Positions 34,479 through 44,092 of a stretch of 64,000 nt of DNA are shown here, piece after piece. This DNA is from Lachnospiraceae bacterium. Lineage in GTDB: Bacteria; Bacillota; Clostridia; Lachnospirales; Lachnospiraceae. Location: assembly GCA_024694625.1 (NCBI GenBank), contig JAILJP010000032.1, positions 16,717 to 80,716 of the forward strand, given 5' to 3'. Both the position numbers and the translations under genes were made by a program. Under the pieces are notes generated by a model. That model ran no database searches and was not told where the DNA came from. It was given only the letters and a program-made list of their open reading frames with translations. Position 1 is the stretch's first letter. The number at the start of each line of letters is the position of its first letter.

Positions 34479-35357
34479 ATGAAATTAATTATTTTAACGG
34501 GAATGTCCGGTGCAGGAAAACATACTGCTTTTAAAACATTGGAAGATTTGGGTTACAATTGTGTAGATAACCTTCCCATTCCATTGCTGAAAAGCTTTGT
34601 GGAACTGGCATGGAAAAACGAGGCGGAGACCAACAAGGTGGCCGTTGGGATTGATGTTCGTTCCGGTGAATCCATTGAGACGGTGGAAGAGACCTTAAAT
34701 GAAATTGAAGCAGACGGTAAAGAAGTGGATATTGTCTTTTTGGATGCGGAAGATGAAGTTTTGGTTGCCCGATACAAGGAAACCAGAAGAAGTCATCCTT
34801 TGGCAATGAAGGAAAGCATTTATGACGGTATTGCTTTGGAACGGCAGCAGATTTCCTTTTTGAAAGACCGGGCGGATTATGTGATTGATACCACCCATCT
34901 TTTGACCAAGGATTTAAAGGCAGAGCTTCGAAAAATCTTTTTGGAACACCAGACCTTCAAAAGCCTTTTTGTGACAGTGATGTCCTTTGGATATAAGTAT
35001 GGAATCCCTCAGGATGCGGATTTGGTATTTGATGTAAGATTCTTGCCAAACCCTTATTATGTTACAGACCTTCGTCCTATGACGGGAAATGACCAGCCCA
35101 TTCGGGATTACGTAATGAAAAGCGATGTTTCCAAGGAGTTTTTGGAAAAACTTAAGGATATGATTACCTTTTTGATTCCCAGTTATATTGAAGAGGGAAA
35201 GACCCAGTTGGTAATCGCTATCGGATGTACCGGGGGAAAGCATCGTTCCGTTACCATTGCCAATGAAATCTACCAAAACCTTTTGGGGTTGGATGAGGGG
35301 TTTGGCCTTCGCATTGAACACAGAGATATTGAAAAAGACCGAAAGAGAGGAAAGTAA
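34479..35357 (+). CDS. rapZ: RapZ/YvcJ-family nucleotide-binding protein
   Basis: A 292 aa P-loop NTPase of the RapZ family; Gram-negative members are RNase adaptors for amino-sugar control, while YvcJ of Bacillus binds nucleotides and affects competence. The Walker A is GMSGAGKHT: the residue after Lys is His rather than Ser/Thr, with Thr next. DNLP follows, and the C-terminal domain holds AIGCTGGKHRSVTIA and IEHRDIEK. Neighbours murB, whiA and a crh-like gene match the conserved cluster, though yvcK is not between rapZ and whiA. One-base overlap with whiA (TAATG). Confidence 0.93.
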   Translation: MKLIILTGMSGAGKHTAFKTLEDLGYNCVDNLPIPLLKSFVELAWKNEAETNKVAVGIDVRSGESIETVEETLNEIEADGKEVDIVFLDAEDEVLVARYKETRRSHPLAMKESIYDGIALERQQISFLKDRADYVIDTTHLLTKDLKAELRKIFLEHQTFKSLFVTVMSFGYKYGIPQDADLVFDVRFLPNPYYVTDLRPMTGNDQPIRDYVMKSDVSKEFLEKLKDMITFLIPSYIEEGKTQLVIAIGCTGGKHRSVTIANEIYQNLLGLDEGFGLRIEHRDIEKDRKRGK

Positions 35358-36217
35358 TGTCCTTTTCTCAGGATATAAAAAAAGAGCTGATGGGAGAAAT
35401 CCCAAAGCCCAGACATTGTATTATCGCCGAACTGGCGGCTTTGACCTTTACCCTTGGAAAATGGGGAGAAAAAGGGTTTTACATAGAGTCTGAAAATGAG
35501 GAATTAAAAAGAAAGTTCTTTACTTTACTAAATAAAACGATTACTATAAGTGAGTATGACGATGTGCTTTCCAAGGAGGCCGTTGAGGAACTTTTTGAGG
35601 TGTTGAAAGTAAAAGACAATACCTTTGAAATGAATGGTCTTCTCATACAGCAACCCTGTTGTAAAAAAGCATTTATAAGAGGAATCTTTTTGACTTCCGG
35701 TTCTGTCAGTGACCCGTGGAAGGGCTATCATTTTGAGACGGCGCTTTCCAATGAAAGTTTGGCGAAGAGTGTTCGGGAAGTGATTTGTTCCTTTGGGATA
35801 GATGCCAAGATGGTGGAACGAAAACAGCAGACGGTTGTCTACGTAAAAGAAAGCAATCAAATTGAAGATTTACTTGCCTTGATGGGCGCCAATGTTGCAT
35901 ATCTGAAATTTGAAAATGTTCGTATTGAAAAAGAGATGCGAAATTCCATTAATCGTCAGGTGAATTGCGAAACAGCCAACATTACAAAAACAGTATCGGC
36001 TGCGGTTCGCCAAATAGAGGATATAAGGCTGATTGAGGAGACAAGAGGCCTTTCGTCGTTACCGAAAAACCTGCAGGAAATTGCAGTGCTTAGAAAAGAA
36101 CACCCGGATATGGCGTTGAAAGATTTGGGGAATCTTATGGATCCGCCTGTGGGAAAATCCGGAGTGAATCATCGGTTACGTCGTATTGGGGAGATTGCAA
36201 AATCAATCCGCAATTAA
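35357..36217 (+). CDS. whiA: WhiA sporulation/cell-division regulator
   Basis: DNA-binding protein of 286 aa, with an N-terminal degenerate homing-endonuclease (LAGLIDADG-like) fold and a C-terminal helix-turn-helix (EIAVLRKEHPDMALKDLGNLM). Motifs SFSQDIKKEL and KRAFIRGIFLTSGSVSDP-like (KKAFIRGIFLTSGSVSDP) are typical. In Firmicutes it is associated with chromosome segregation and division rather than sporulation alone. One-base overlap with rapZ and a 16-base gap to the crh-like gene, so part of the same operon. Confidence 0.95.
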   Translation: MSFSQDIKKELMGEIPKPRHCIIAELAALTFTLGKWGEKGFYIESENEELKRKFFTLLNKTITISEYDDVLSKEAVEELFEVLKVKDNTFEMNGLLIQQPCCKKAFIRGIFLTSGSVSDPWKGYHFETALSNESLAKSVREVICSFGIDAKMVERKQQTVVYVKESNQIEDLLALMGANVAYLKFENVRIEKEMRNSINRQVNCETANITKTVSAAVRQIEDIRLIEETRGLSSLPKNLQEIAVLRKEHPDMALKDLGNLMDPPVGKSGVNHRLRRIGEIAKSIRN

Positions 36218-36233
36218 TTTAGGAGGAACTGTT

Positions 36234-36482
36234 ATGAAGAAGAATGTTGTCATTCAGATGAGCAACACAATGGAGGCAACACCGATTGCACATTTGGTAC
36301 AATTGGCTAATCAGTTTGAAAGTCGTGTTTACTTTGAGATGGACACAAAGAGAGTAAACGCAAAGAGCATTATGGGTATGATGAGTTTGGTACTTTCTAC
36401 CGGAACAACAGTTACCATCGATGCTGAGGGAAGTGATGAAGATAAGGCAATTGATGCCATGGAAGATTTTCTTACAACCTAG
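36234..36482 (+). CDS. crh: Crh-like HPr-family protein lacking the catalytic histidine
   Basis: An 82 aa HPr-fold protein behind TTAGGAGGAA. The regulatory serine is present (NAKSIMGMM, Ser45, equivalent to HPr Ser46), so HPrK could phosphorylate it. The phosphotransfer site is not: where HPr has LHARP, this has MEATP, so His15 aligns with Glu14 and Arg17 with Thr. It cannot carry PTS phosphate. In Bacillus Crh (Gln at this position) the gene also follows whiA, supporting the name. Likely a catabolite-repression cofactor for CcpA. The last member of the hprK-to-crh gene group. Confidence 0.82.
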   Translation: MKKNVVIQMSNTMEATPIAHLVQLANQFESRVYFEMDTKRVNAKSIMGMMSLVLSTGTTVTIDAEGSDEDKAIDAMEDFLTT

Positions 36483-36500
36483 ATTTTTTAGAGAGCAACT

Positions 36501-37388
36501 ATGAGTAAAAAATTACTGTTTGTATACAACCCTCATTCCGGAAAAGGAATGATTAAGCAGAATCTGTCAGATATTATGGATTGTTTGATTAAGGCAGATT
36601 TTGAAGTGACAATTTACGCAACACAGGCAGCGGGAGACGCTGTCAACAAGTGTTGTGAGGAAGCCCAAAACTACGATCGGATTGTATGCTCCGGAGGAGA
36701 TGGCACCTTGGATGAGGTGGTTACCGGAGTGATGAAGTCCGGACATAGGGTTCCCATTGGTTATATTCCTGCGGGAAGCACCAATGATTTTGGAAACTCT
36801 TTGGGCATAGATAAAGAAATGCTTAGCGCAGCACATATTGCGGCGGGAGAGCATTCTTTTTTATGCGATGTTGGAAGATTCGGGGAAGACTATTTTGTCT
36901 ACGTGGCTGCTTTTGGTATTTTTACAGAAGTATCCTATGCTACAGACCAGAATCTGAAAAACATGTTGGGACATGCCGCTTATATTTTGGAAGGAATGAA
37001 ACAGCTTTGGGATATTCCTTCTTTCCGTATGTTGGTAGAACATGACGGTAATATTTTCTATGATGAATTTATCTACGGAATGGTGACAAATACCATGTCA
37101 GTAGGTGGATTTAAAGGTATTATTCCGGGAAACATTGAATTAAACGACGGACTTTTTGAGGTGACTTTGATTAAGACACCGAAGAATCCCATTGAGTTAA
37201 ATGAAATCCTGGCCTTTTTGACAGGATTGGCAAAGGATACGGAATTGGTGTACTCCTTTAAAACCAATCAAATCAAGTTTACCTGTAACGAAAAGGTGCC
37301 CTGGACATTGGACGGGGAATATGGCGGAGATCCGGAAAGCGTTTTGATTTCCAATATCCCTCAGGCTATGGAAATCATAGTTGAATGA
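36501..37388 (+). CDS. Diacylglycerol/lipid kinase (DagK/YegS family)
   Basis: Soluble or membrane-associated lipid kinase, 295 aa, transferring ATP phosphate to diacylglycerol or a related lipid. N-terminal NPHSGKG, the nucleotide-binding VCSGGDGTLDEVV, GYIPAGSTNDFGNSLG, and the C-terminal beta-sandwich ending in LDGEYGGDPES are all diagnostic. It recycles diacylglycerol in Gram-positive cells, for example after lipoteichoic acid synthesis. It starts 18 bases after the crh-like stop. Its stop codon lies inside the -35 box of the fba promoter. Confidence 0.92.
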   Translation: MSKKLLFVYNPHSGKGMIKQNLSDIMDCLIKADFEVTIYATQAAGDAVNKCCEEAQNYDRIVCSGGDGTLDEVVTGVMKSGHRVPIGYIPAGSTNDFGNSLGIDKEMLSAAHIAAGEHSFLCDVGRFGEDYFVYVAAFGIFTEVSYATDQNLKNMLGHAAYILEGMKQLWDIPSFRMLVEHDGNIFYDEFIYGMVTNTMSVGGFKGIIPGNIELNDGLFEVTLIKTPKNPIELNEILAFLTGLAKDTELVYSFKTNQIKFTCNEKVPWTLDGEYGGDPESVLISNIPQAMEIIVE

Positions 37389-37409
37389 GGCAGGGATTTA
37401 AGCTATAAT
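37381..37409 (+). promoter_or_regulatory. Promoter of fba
   Basis: TTGAAT at 37381-37386 overlaps the lipid kinase stop codon; TATAAT is at 37404-37409 (17-base spacer). The approximately 80-base leader contains a small ACGGG/CCCGT hairpin near 37428-37441. Confidence 0.75.
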
Positions 37410-37495
37410 TGAAAGCGGAAATCTTACGGGAAAGCCCGTGTTGATAATAATATCCTTCTGAATTTCAGAGGGGGAAAGAATGGAGGAAACTATTT

Positions 37496-38359
37496 ATGTT
37501 AGTATCTGCAAAAGAAATGTTAGACAAAGCAAAAGCAGGACACTATGCCGTTGGTCAGTTCAACATCAATAACCTTGAATGGACAAAGGCTATTTTACTT
37601 ACTGCTGAAGAATGCAAGTCACCTGTAATCCTTGGTGTATCTGAGGGTGCAGGAAAGTACATGACAGGATTCAAGACCGTAGCTGCTATGGTTAAGGCTA
37701 TGGACGAGTCTTTGGGAATTACAGTTCCTGTAGCTCTTCACTTGGATCACGGTACATACGAAGGAACAAAGGCTTGTATCGAAGCTGGATTTACTTCTGT
37801 TATGTTTGACGGTTCTTCTTATGACATCAACGAAAACGTTGAAAAGACCAAGGAATTGGTTGAACTTTCTCACAAGAACGGGATCTCTATCGAAGCTGAA
37901 GTAGGTTCTATCGGTGGTGAAGAAGACGGTGTTGTTGGTATGGGTGAATGTGCTGATCCCGACGAATGCAAGATGGTTGCTGACCTTGGTGTTGACATGC
38001 TTGCAGCTGGTATCGGAAACATCCACGGTGTATATCCTGAAAACTGGGCTGGTCTTTCTTTCGAGACTTTGGATGCTATTCAGCAGAAGACAGGAGCTAT
38101 GCCTTTAGTACTTCACGGTGGTACAGGTATTCCTGATGATATGATTGCAAAAGCTATCTCTTTAGGCGTATCTAAGATCAACGTTAACACAGAGTGTCAG
38201 TTAGTATTTGCAGAAGCTACAAGAAAATATATTGAAGCCGGCAAGGATCAGCAGGGTAAAGGATTTGACCCTAGAAAACTTCTTGCACCGGGAACAGATG
38301 CTATCAAAGCTAAAGTAAAAGAAAAGATGGAATTATTCGGTTCTGTCGGCAAAGCTTAA
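37496..38359 (+). CDS. fba: Class II fructose-bisphosphate aldolase
   Basis: Zinc-dependent glycolytic enzyme, 287 aa, cleaving fructose 1,6-bisphosphate. Metal and phosphate ligands appear in ALHLDHGTYE, EAEVGSIGGEED, GNIHGVYPE and VLHGGTGIPDD, and SKINVNTE near the end. Codon use is strongly biased toward GGT, GCT and AAG types, as expected of a highly expressed gene. Own promoter and GGAGG site upstream and a terminator downstream show a single-gene unit. Confidence 0.96.
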   Translation: MLVSAKEMLDKAKAGHYAVGQFNINNLEWTKAILLTAEECKSPVILGVSEGAGKYMTGFKTVAAMVKAMDESLGITVPVALHLDHGTYEGTKACIEAGFTSVMFDGSSYDINENVEKTKELVELSHKNGISIEAEVGSIGGEEDGVVGMGECADPDECKMVADLGVDMLAAGIGNIHGVYPENWAGLSFETLDAIQQKTGAMPLVLHGGTGIPDDMIAKAISLGVSKINVNTECQLVFAEATRKYIEAGKDQQGKGFDPRKLLAPGTDAIKAKVKEKMELFGSVGKA

Positions 38360-38383
38360 GTAGTACTTATGTTTTGAATCTAA

Positions 38384-38413
38384 GGGGGTGCCTTTATTTG
38401 GCATCCCTTTTTT
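38384..38413 (+). terminator. Terminator after fba
   Basis: GGGGTGCC (38385-38392), loop TTTATTT, GGCATCCC (38400-38407), then six T. Confidence 0.88.
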
Positions 38414-38442
38414 AAAGTAAATTATAGAAAAGGATCAATACA

Positions 38443-40563
38443 ATGGAGAAAGATTATTTTAATGTTGCGGATATTTTCGGTGAAAACGTGTTTAATGACG
38501 CAACCATGCAGGAGCGTCTTCCGAAAAAAACCTATCAGAAGTTAAAAGAAACCATTCGCCAGGGAAGAGAGCTGGATATTGAAACAGCAGATGTGGTCGC
38601 TCACGAAATGAAGGAATGGGCAATCGAAAAGGGTGCTACACACTATACTCATTGGTTCCAGCCCCTTACCGGTGTAACTGCGGAAAAACATGATTCCTTT
38701 ATTTCAGCTCCAAAGGAAAACGGAAAGATCCTTATGAGCTTTTCCGGAAAGGAATTGATTAAGGGTGAGCCGGATGCTTCTTCTTTCCCTTCAGGTGGAC
38801 TTCGAGCTACTTTTGAGGCAAGAGGATATACAGCTTGGGATCCCACTTCTCCGGCTTTTGTAAGACAGGATGCCGCGGGTGCAACACTTTGCATTCCCAC
38901 AGCTTTTTGTTCTTATACCGGTGAAGCTTTGGATCAAAAGACTCCTTTGCTTCGTTCCATGGAAGCAATCAATAAACAGTCTATTAGATTGATTCGTTTG
39001 TTTGGAAATACAACATCCAATCGTGTAACACCTTCCGTAGGTGTGGAACAGGAATACTTCTTAATCGATCGGGAAAACTTCCTGGCACGTAAAGATTTGG
39101 TTTATACCGGACGTACTCTTTTGGGTGCTATGCCTCCCAAGGGACAGGAAATGGACGATCATTACTTCGGTGCAATCCGGGAGCGTATTGCAGCCTTTAT
39201 GAAGGATGTAAATATCGAGCTGTGGAAGCTTGGGGTATCCTCCAAAACACAGCATAATGAGGTTGCTCCTGCACAGCACGAGTTAGCGCCTATTTATGCA
39301 GAAGCAAACGTAGCGGTAGACCACAACCAGTTAATCATGGAAACCTTAAAGAAGGTGGCATATCGTCACGGATTACAGTGTCTGTTGCACGAGAAGCCCT
39401 TTGCCGGTGTAAATGGTTCCGGTAAGCATGACAATTGGTCATTGGTTACAGACGATGGTATCAACCTTTTGGAGCCCGGTAAAACACCTCATGAAAATGT
39501 TCAGTTCTTATTGGTTCTTTGCTGTATCTTAAAAGCAGTGGATGAGCATGCGGATTTGTTAAGAGAGTCTGCTGCAGATGTGGGAAATGACAACCGTTTA
39601 GGTGGAGATGAGGCACCTCCGTGCATTATTTCCGTTTATCTTGGAGAACAGTTGCAGGACGTATTGGATCAGTTGATTCGTACCGGTACTGCTGACCACA
39701 GTATTTCCGGTGAGAAGTTGGATACCGGTGTTACTACACTTCCTGACTTCTTGAAGGATGCTACCGACAGAAACCGTACCTCACCTTTTGCCTTCACCGG
39801 TAATAAGTTTGAGTTCCGTATGGTAGGTTCTGAAGACTCTGTTGGTGAACCCAATATCGTATTAAATACCATTGTTGCTCAGGCTTTTGCTGAGGCTTGT
39901 GATGAGTTGGAAAAAGCAAAAGACTTCAACATGGCTGTACATGATTTGATTAAGAAGCTTGCAAAAGATCATCAGAGAATCGTGTTCAATGGTAATGGAT
40001 ATTCTCCGGAATGGGCAAAGGAAGCAAAAAAGCGTGGCTTGTCTATTATCAATAATATGTTGGATGCAATTCCCGCATTGACTTCCGAAAAGTCAATTTC
40101 TTTGTTTGAAGAGTTCAATGTATTTACAAAGGCGGAATTAGAGTCCCGTGCGGAAATTGAATACGAAATCTATGCAAAGAAACGTAATATTGAAGCAAAG
40201 GTAATGATTGATATTGTTCGTAAACAAATCATTCCTGCGACCATTCGTTATACTACCGTTCTTGCAGAATCTGTGAATCAGGTTCGTTCTGCTGCAGAAG
40301 CAGCGGATGTAAGTACTCAGGTGGAAATGCTTACAGAAGTATCTGCTTGCTTAAAGGATACCAAAGAAAAGCTTGTAAAACTTGAAGAGTACGAAGCAAA
40401 GGGGGTAACCCTTTCCGATACCAAAGAAAGAGCCTTCTATTACAGAGACTATGTATTGCCTGCAATGGAAGCGGTTCGTAAGCCGGTAGACCGTTTGGAA
40501 ATGTTGGTGGACAAATCTATGTGGCCTATGCCTTCTTACGGAGATATGATTTTCGAAGTGTAA
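38443..40563 (+). CDS. glnN: Glutamine synthetase, type III
   Basis: ATP-dependent ammonia assimilation into glutamine, 706 aa, much longer than the type I enzyme. Type III markers: [81 protein letters not shown], and [14 protein letters not shown]. It forms a dodecamer and is common in gut Bacteroidetes and Clostridia. Ribosome site AAAGGATC. The long helical C-terminal region (after about 580) is also type III-specific. No regulator gene is adjacent; a bidirectional terminator follows. Confidence 0.96.
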   Translation: MEKDYFNVADIFGENVFNDATMQERLPKKTYQKLKETIRQGRELDIETADVVAHEMKEWAIEKGATHYTHWFQPLTGVTAEKHDSFISAPKENGKILMSFSGKELIKGEPDASSFPSGGLRATFEARGYTAWDPTSPAFVRQDAAGATLCIPTAFCSYTGEALDQKTPLLRSMEAINKQSIRLIRLFGNTTSNRVTPSVGVEQEYFLIDRENFLARKDLVYTGRTLLGAMPPKGQEMDDHYFGAIRERIAAFMKDVNIELWKLGVSSKTQHNEVAPAQHELAPIYAEANVAVDHNQLIMETLKKVAYRHGLQCLLHEKPFAGVNGSGKHDNWSLVTDDGINLLEPGKTPHENVQFLLVLCCILKAVDEHADLLRESAADVGNDNRLGGDEAPPCIISVYLGEQLQDVLDQLIRTGTADHSISGEKLDTGVTTLPDFLKDATDRNRTSPFAFTGNKFEFRMVGSEDSVGEPNIVLNTIVAQAFAEACDELEKAKDFNMAVHDLIKKLAKDHQRIVFNGNGYSPEWAKEAKKRGLSIINNMLDAIPALTSEKSISLFEEFNVFTKAELESRAEIEYEIYAKKRNIEAKVMIDIVRKQIIPATIRYTTVLAESVNQVRSAAEAADVSTQVEMLTEVSACLKDTKEKLVKLEEYEAKGVTLSDTKERAFYYRDYVLPAMEAVRKPVDRLEMLVDKSMWPMPSYGDMIFEV

Positions 40564-40571
40564 ACAAAAAT

Positions 40572-40607
40572 AAAAGCGTAATCGCAATTTGCGATTACGC
40601 TTTTTTT
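40572..40607. terminator. Bidirectional terminator between glnN and PBP gene
   Basis: AAAGCGTAATCGCAA and its near-perfect complement TTGCGATTACGCTTT form a long stem ending in a T run on each strand, between convergent genes. Confidence 0.9.
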
Positions 40608-40618
40608 ATGTCTTTTTA

Positions 40619-43285
40619 TTAGTCGTTGTTTTCTTCGACTTCTACGGAATCGGAAGTGGTATCTTCAGAAGATGTATCTTCTGATTCGTCTTCCGATGAC
40701 TCCTCTTCTTTTTTCTTCTTCTCTTCTTCTTCCTTTTTCTTTTGCTCTTCAGCCTCTTTTGCAGCCTTTTCAGCGGCTTCTTTGCTGTGAACGGTACAAA
40801 TCTGAGATAAGAACTCTTCGCTTAGCATATAGGGCGAATCTGCAGAACCGGTGCTGCTTCCACCAACCATATAAACACCGCTGTGAGTAGAGGTGCAGTA
40901 TTCATTGGCAATCTGACCGGATTCATCACACAAGGTAACGGCAATGTGATGGTCGCAGGTCTCTGTGGGTTGTGTGCCTTCTGCAAAGTATTCGGTATAG
41001 AGCATGGAGCCTCTGGGGTCGCAATTACATACCCCGTCTATGGGCAACAATCCGGATTTGGAACATACTGTCACCTGTACGATGCCGCTTGGCATGGTAA
41101 AGTCTTTGTATTCTAATCCTTCGTGAATACGGCTCATTACCTGACGCCAGATATTCTTTGAATATACTGTACTTGACTGAGGAGAGTTGTCATCGCAACC
41201 GCCCCAAATAGAAGCAGTGTAGTAAGGAGTATATCCGCAGAAAACAGTATCTCTATCCTTGGTAGTGGTACCGGATTTTCCGGCTACAGCCATGTTTGAG
41301 ATATTGGCTCTGGTACCTGTTCCACTGGTCATTACATCTTTCATGGCACTGGTTAACAGCCAGGCTGTGGTGTCTTTTAATACCTTGGTGGATTCGTTGG
41401 TGGTGTTGTCCAATAAAACGTCGCCGTTGTAATCTAAAACCTGGGTGTAGAAGACAGGTTTGTTGTAATTTCCGCTGTTAGCAATGGTTGCGTAAGCAGC
41501 GGTTAATTCCAAGTTGGTAACACCGTTTGTAATACCACCCAAGGCTAAGGCCTGGTTGTTATCTCCGCTGTCCAAGGTAGTGATTCCAAGTTTTTCAACA
41601 TATTCATATCCCAAAGAGGTTCCGATTTGTGTCAGTGTTCGAACGGTAACCACGTTAATGGAATTGGTAATTGCGGTTCGAATGTTGGTAAAGCCTCGGT
41701 AGCTGTTGTCGTAGTTGGAAAGGGAGGTTCCGTTGGCGTAGGTCATGGGAGCATCATCCTGAACAGAAGCCAAGGTCAAACCGCCGGCATCTAAGGCGGG
41801 AGCATAGGCTGCCAAAACTTTAAAGGTGGAACCGGGCTGTCTGGTAATGCCGGTAGCACGGTTTAAGGTTTTGCTTCCTGTTTTGTCTCCTCGACCGCCC
41901 ACAATGGCGGCCACATATCCGGTGGATTGATCCATAACGGTCATTGCTGCCTGGGGCTGTAAGGTAAATACTACGGATTCTCCTGCTTCAGAGATGGTAT
42001 CTCCTTCTTCCATGATTTCATCTTTGTAGGCATCAATGGCAGCCTGGGCTTCTTCTTCGGAGTTGAAGTTGATGCTGTAGTTTTTATTCGCTGCCTGATA
42101 ATAGGAGAGCATGGTCTGTTCGCTGTAGTTTTCGTAAGTGCCGTCTGCTTTTGTGACGGTGAGTCGATAACTAAAGGAGACCTTTGGATCAGTAGCATAG
42201 TTTTCACTGTTGTTAATTTCTTCTTCCACAATTTTTTGGATGTTGGAATCCTGAGTGGAATAAATGGTTAAACCACCGGAGTAAAGCTTTTGGTAAGCTT
42301 CGGTTTCTGTGTAACCCTTTTGTTCCATTAAATCGTCAATTACCTGATCCGTAAGGGCATCTACAAAGTAGGAAGTGGAAGAGGTATCGATTTCGTTGTT
42401 AATGATCTGAATTCGACTGTACACGTCATCGTTGATGGCTTCTTCGTATTCGCTTTCGCTGATATAGCCCTGATCCAACATGTTTTGCAAAACTTTTTTG
42501 CGGCGCTTTGCGTTTTCTTCAGGATAACTGATGGGGTTATACTTGGAAGGGTTCTGGGTAATACCGGCAATGACTGCACACTCGGAAAGCGTAAGATCGC
42601 TAACGGACTTATTAAAGTACCGTTCGGAAGCAGCCTGAACACCCAGAGTATTCTGGCCAAGGTTAATGGTGTTTAAGTAGTTTTCCAAAATCTCATCTTT
42701 GGAAGTGACTTTTTCTAACTGGATGGCCAAATACTGTTCCTGAATCTTTCGGTCAACCCTTTCTTTAAAGGTCGTCTCACTGGTCCAGGTGGTAAAGTAG
42801 TTGTTTTTTAACAACTGCTGTGTAATGGTGGAAGCACCTTGGGAAGCTTTGCTTCCGCTGAAAACGTTTACCACATCCACAACAACCGCACGGATGATAC
42901 CTTTTACGTCGATACCGTTGTGTTCGTAAAATCTGGCATCCTCAATGGCAACGAAGGCATGTTGCAAATCCTCAGGAATCGAATCCAAAGTAACATACTC
43001 TCGATTGGCACCGGAAGAGGCGAGGTTTTCGATTTCTACACCGGCATTGTCATAGATGGTGGTGGAGAATCCCTCTGGTGAAATATCTATGGTAGATACA
43101 TCCGGTAAATCATTAATCAAGTTGGTGACGTAAAATGCTGCGCCTCCAAGTCCAATCGCAACAAGGAGTGCGATACAAATCAGTAATGTTTTTATAAATG
43201 ATATGCCGAATTTTTTTCGGGCCTTTGCTTTCTTGTTAGATAAAGCAGCTTTATTCTTCTTCAAGTTTTTCTTCCCGTAATTCAT
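40619..43285 (-). CDS. Class A penicillin-binding protein (PBP1A type)
   Basis: Bifunctional cell-wall synthase of 888 aa: glycosyltransferase plus transpeptidase. One membrane helix near 30-52 anchors it. Glycosyltransferase motifs EDARFYEHNGID and GASTITQQLLKN lie in the first 200 residues; the transpeptidase has the catalytic Ser in PGSTFK, a SIN motif (ITNSINVVTVR) and KSGTT. A large insertion between them and a Cys-containing C-terminal part (CSKSGLLPIDGVC) follow. The last 60 residues are low-complexity Glu/Lys then Ser/Asp/Thr. ATG 43285 has AAAAAGGAG upstream. Extracellular, monocistronic. Confidence 0.95.
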   Translation of the reverse strand: MNYGKKNLKKNKAALSNKKAKARKKFGISFIKTLLICIALLVAIGLGGAAFYVTNLINDLPDVSTIDISPEGFSTTIYDNAGVEIENLASSGANREYVTLDSIPEDLQHAFVAIEDARFYEHNGIDVKGIIRAVVVDVVNVFSGSKASQGASTITQQLLKNNYFTTWTSETTFKERVDRKIQEQYLAIQLEKVTSKDEILENYLNTINLGQNTLGVQAASERYFNKSVSDLTLSECAVIAGITQNPSKYNPISYPEENAKRRKKVLQNMLDQGYISESEYEEAINDDVYSRIQIINNEIDTSSTSYFVDALTDQVIDDLMEQKGYTETEAYQKLYSGGLTIYSTQDSNIQKIVEEEINNSENYATDPKVSFSYRLTVTKADGTYENYSEQTMLSYYQAANKNYSINFNSEEEAQAAIDAYKDEIMEEGDTISEAGESVVFTLQPQAAMTVMDQSTGYVAAIVGGRGDKTGSKTLNRATGITRQPGSTFKVLAAYAPALDAGGLTLASVQDDAPMTYANGTSLSNYDNSYRGFTNIRTAITNSINVVTVRTLTQIGTSLGYEYVEKLGITTLDSGDNNQALALGGITNGVTNLELTAAYATIANSGNYNKPVFYTQVLDYNGDVLLDNTTNESTKVLKDTTAWLLTSAMKDVMTSGTGTRANISNMAVAGKSGTTTKDRDTVFCGYTPYYTASIWGGCDDNSPQSSTVYSKNIWRQVMSRIHEGLEYKDFTMPSGIVQVTVCSKSGLLPIDGVCNCDPRGSMLYTEYFAEGTQPTETCDHHIAVTLCDESGQIANEYCTSTHSGVYMVGGSSTGSADSPYMLSEEFLSQICTVHSKEAAEKAAKEAEEQKKKEEEEKKKKEEESSEDESEDTSSEDTTSDSVEVEENND

Positions 43286-43433
43286 AAAAACTCCTTTTTA
43301 AACATAATTATGATAATTATAGCAGATGTTATCATTATTATAAAGAAAAATGGATGGGTGCAGGAGGAGAGGGGATGGGTCACAGTGGAATCAACGGTGG
43401 AAAAAAAGCCGGGCATTTTATATAATTGGCAAT

Positions 43434-44075
43434 ATGGAATATGAAATTTATAAAGACGGTGAAGGAAAAATAACAGAAAAGAAGTCGGTGTTTATCGCGG
43501 CAGTTGCCTCAGTGAAAACAGAAGAAGAGGCTTTAGAATTTATCAGCGCTAAGCGAAAAGAACACTATGACGCGAGACACAACTGTTTTGCTTATATTGT
43601 GGGAGAGCAGGACGAGTGTGTTCGGTCTTCCGATGATGGAGAGCCCAGCGGAACAGCAGGCAGACCTATCTTAGATGTTTTGACCGGGGCGCATTTGCAC
43701 AATGTGGTAGTTGTGGTTACCAGATACTTCGGAGGCGTGTTGCTGGGAACGGGAGGCTTGGTAAGAGCCTATTCCCAGGCTACCAAAGAAGGAATTGAAG
43801 CGTGCATCCTTTTGGAGAAAAACTACGGAAAGAAACTTAAAATTTCTATGGACTATACACTTTTGGGAAAAGTTCAGTATATTTTAAAGGAAAGAAATGT
43901 ATTCATTGTGGATACGTTGTATGATGCAGATGTGACCATAGAAGCATACGTCCCGTTGGAAGATGTGGATGCTTTGGAAAAGGAACTTGTGAACCAAACA
44001 GGGGCCAAGGCAAGCCTGGATTGGGGAGATTCGGTGAGTTATGGAATTGCAGAAGAAAAGCTTGTGCTGTTTTAG
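43434..44075 (+). CDS. YigZ/IMPACT-family protein
   Basis: A 213 aa protein of the YigZ/IMPACT family. N-terminal domain motifs: SVFIAAVASVKTEEEA, HNCFAYIVGE, DDGEPSGTAGRPIL and VVVVTRYFGGVLLGTGGLVRAYS; a ferredoxin-like C-terminal domain (YTLLGKVQYIL) follows. The family is linked to translation control in eukaryotes, but the bacterial role is not settled. Start placed at ATG 43434 where the family begins (MEYEIY); no ribosome site is seen, but a TATAAT ends eight bases upstream, suggesting a leaderless message. Ends in a terminator that includes the stop codon. Confidence 0.88.
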   Translation: MEYEIYKDGEGKITEKKSVFIAAVASVKTEEEALEFISAKRKEHYDARHNCFAYIVGEQDECVRSSDDGEPSGTAGRPILDVLTGAHLHNVVVVVTRYFGGVLLGTGGLVRAYSQATKEGIEACILLEKNYGKKLKISMDYTLLGKVQYILKERNVFIVDTLYDADVTIEAYVPLEDVDALEKELVNQTGAKASLDWGDSVSYGIAEEKLVLF

Positions 44076-44090
44076 CACAAGCTTTTTCCT
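44056..44090. terminator. Bidirectional terminator between convergent genes
   Basis: AAAAGCTTGTGCT (44056-44068) and AGCACAAGCTTTT form a 12-13 bp stem followed by TTTTT in both directions; it covers the YigZ-family stop codon. Confidence 0.88.
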
Positions 44091-44092
44091 TT

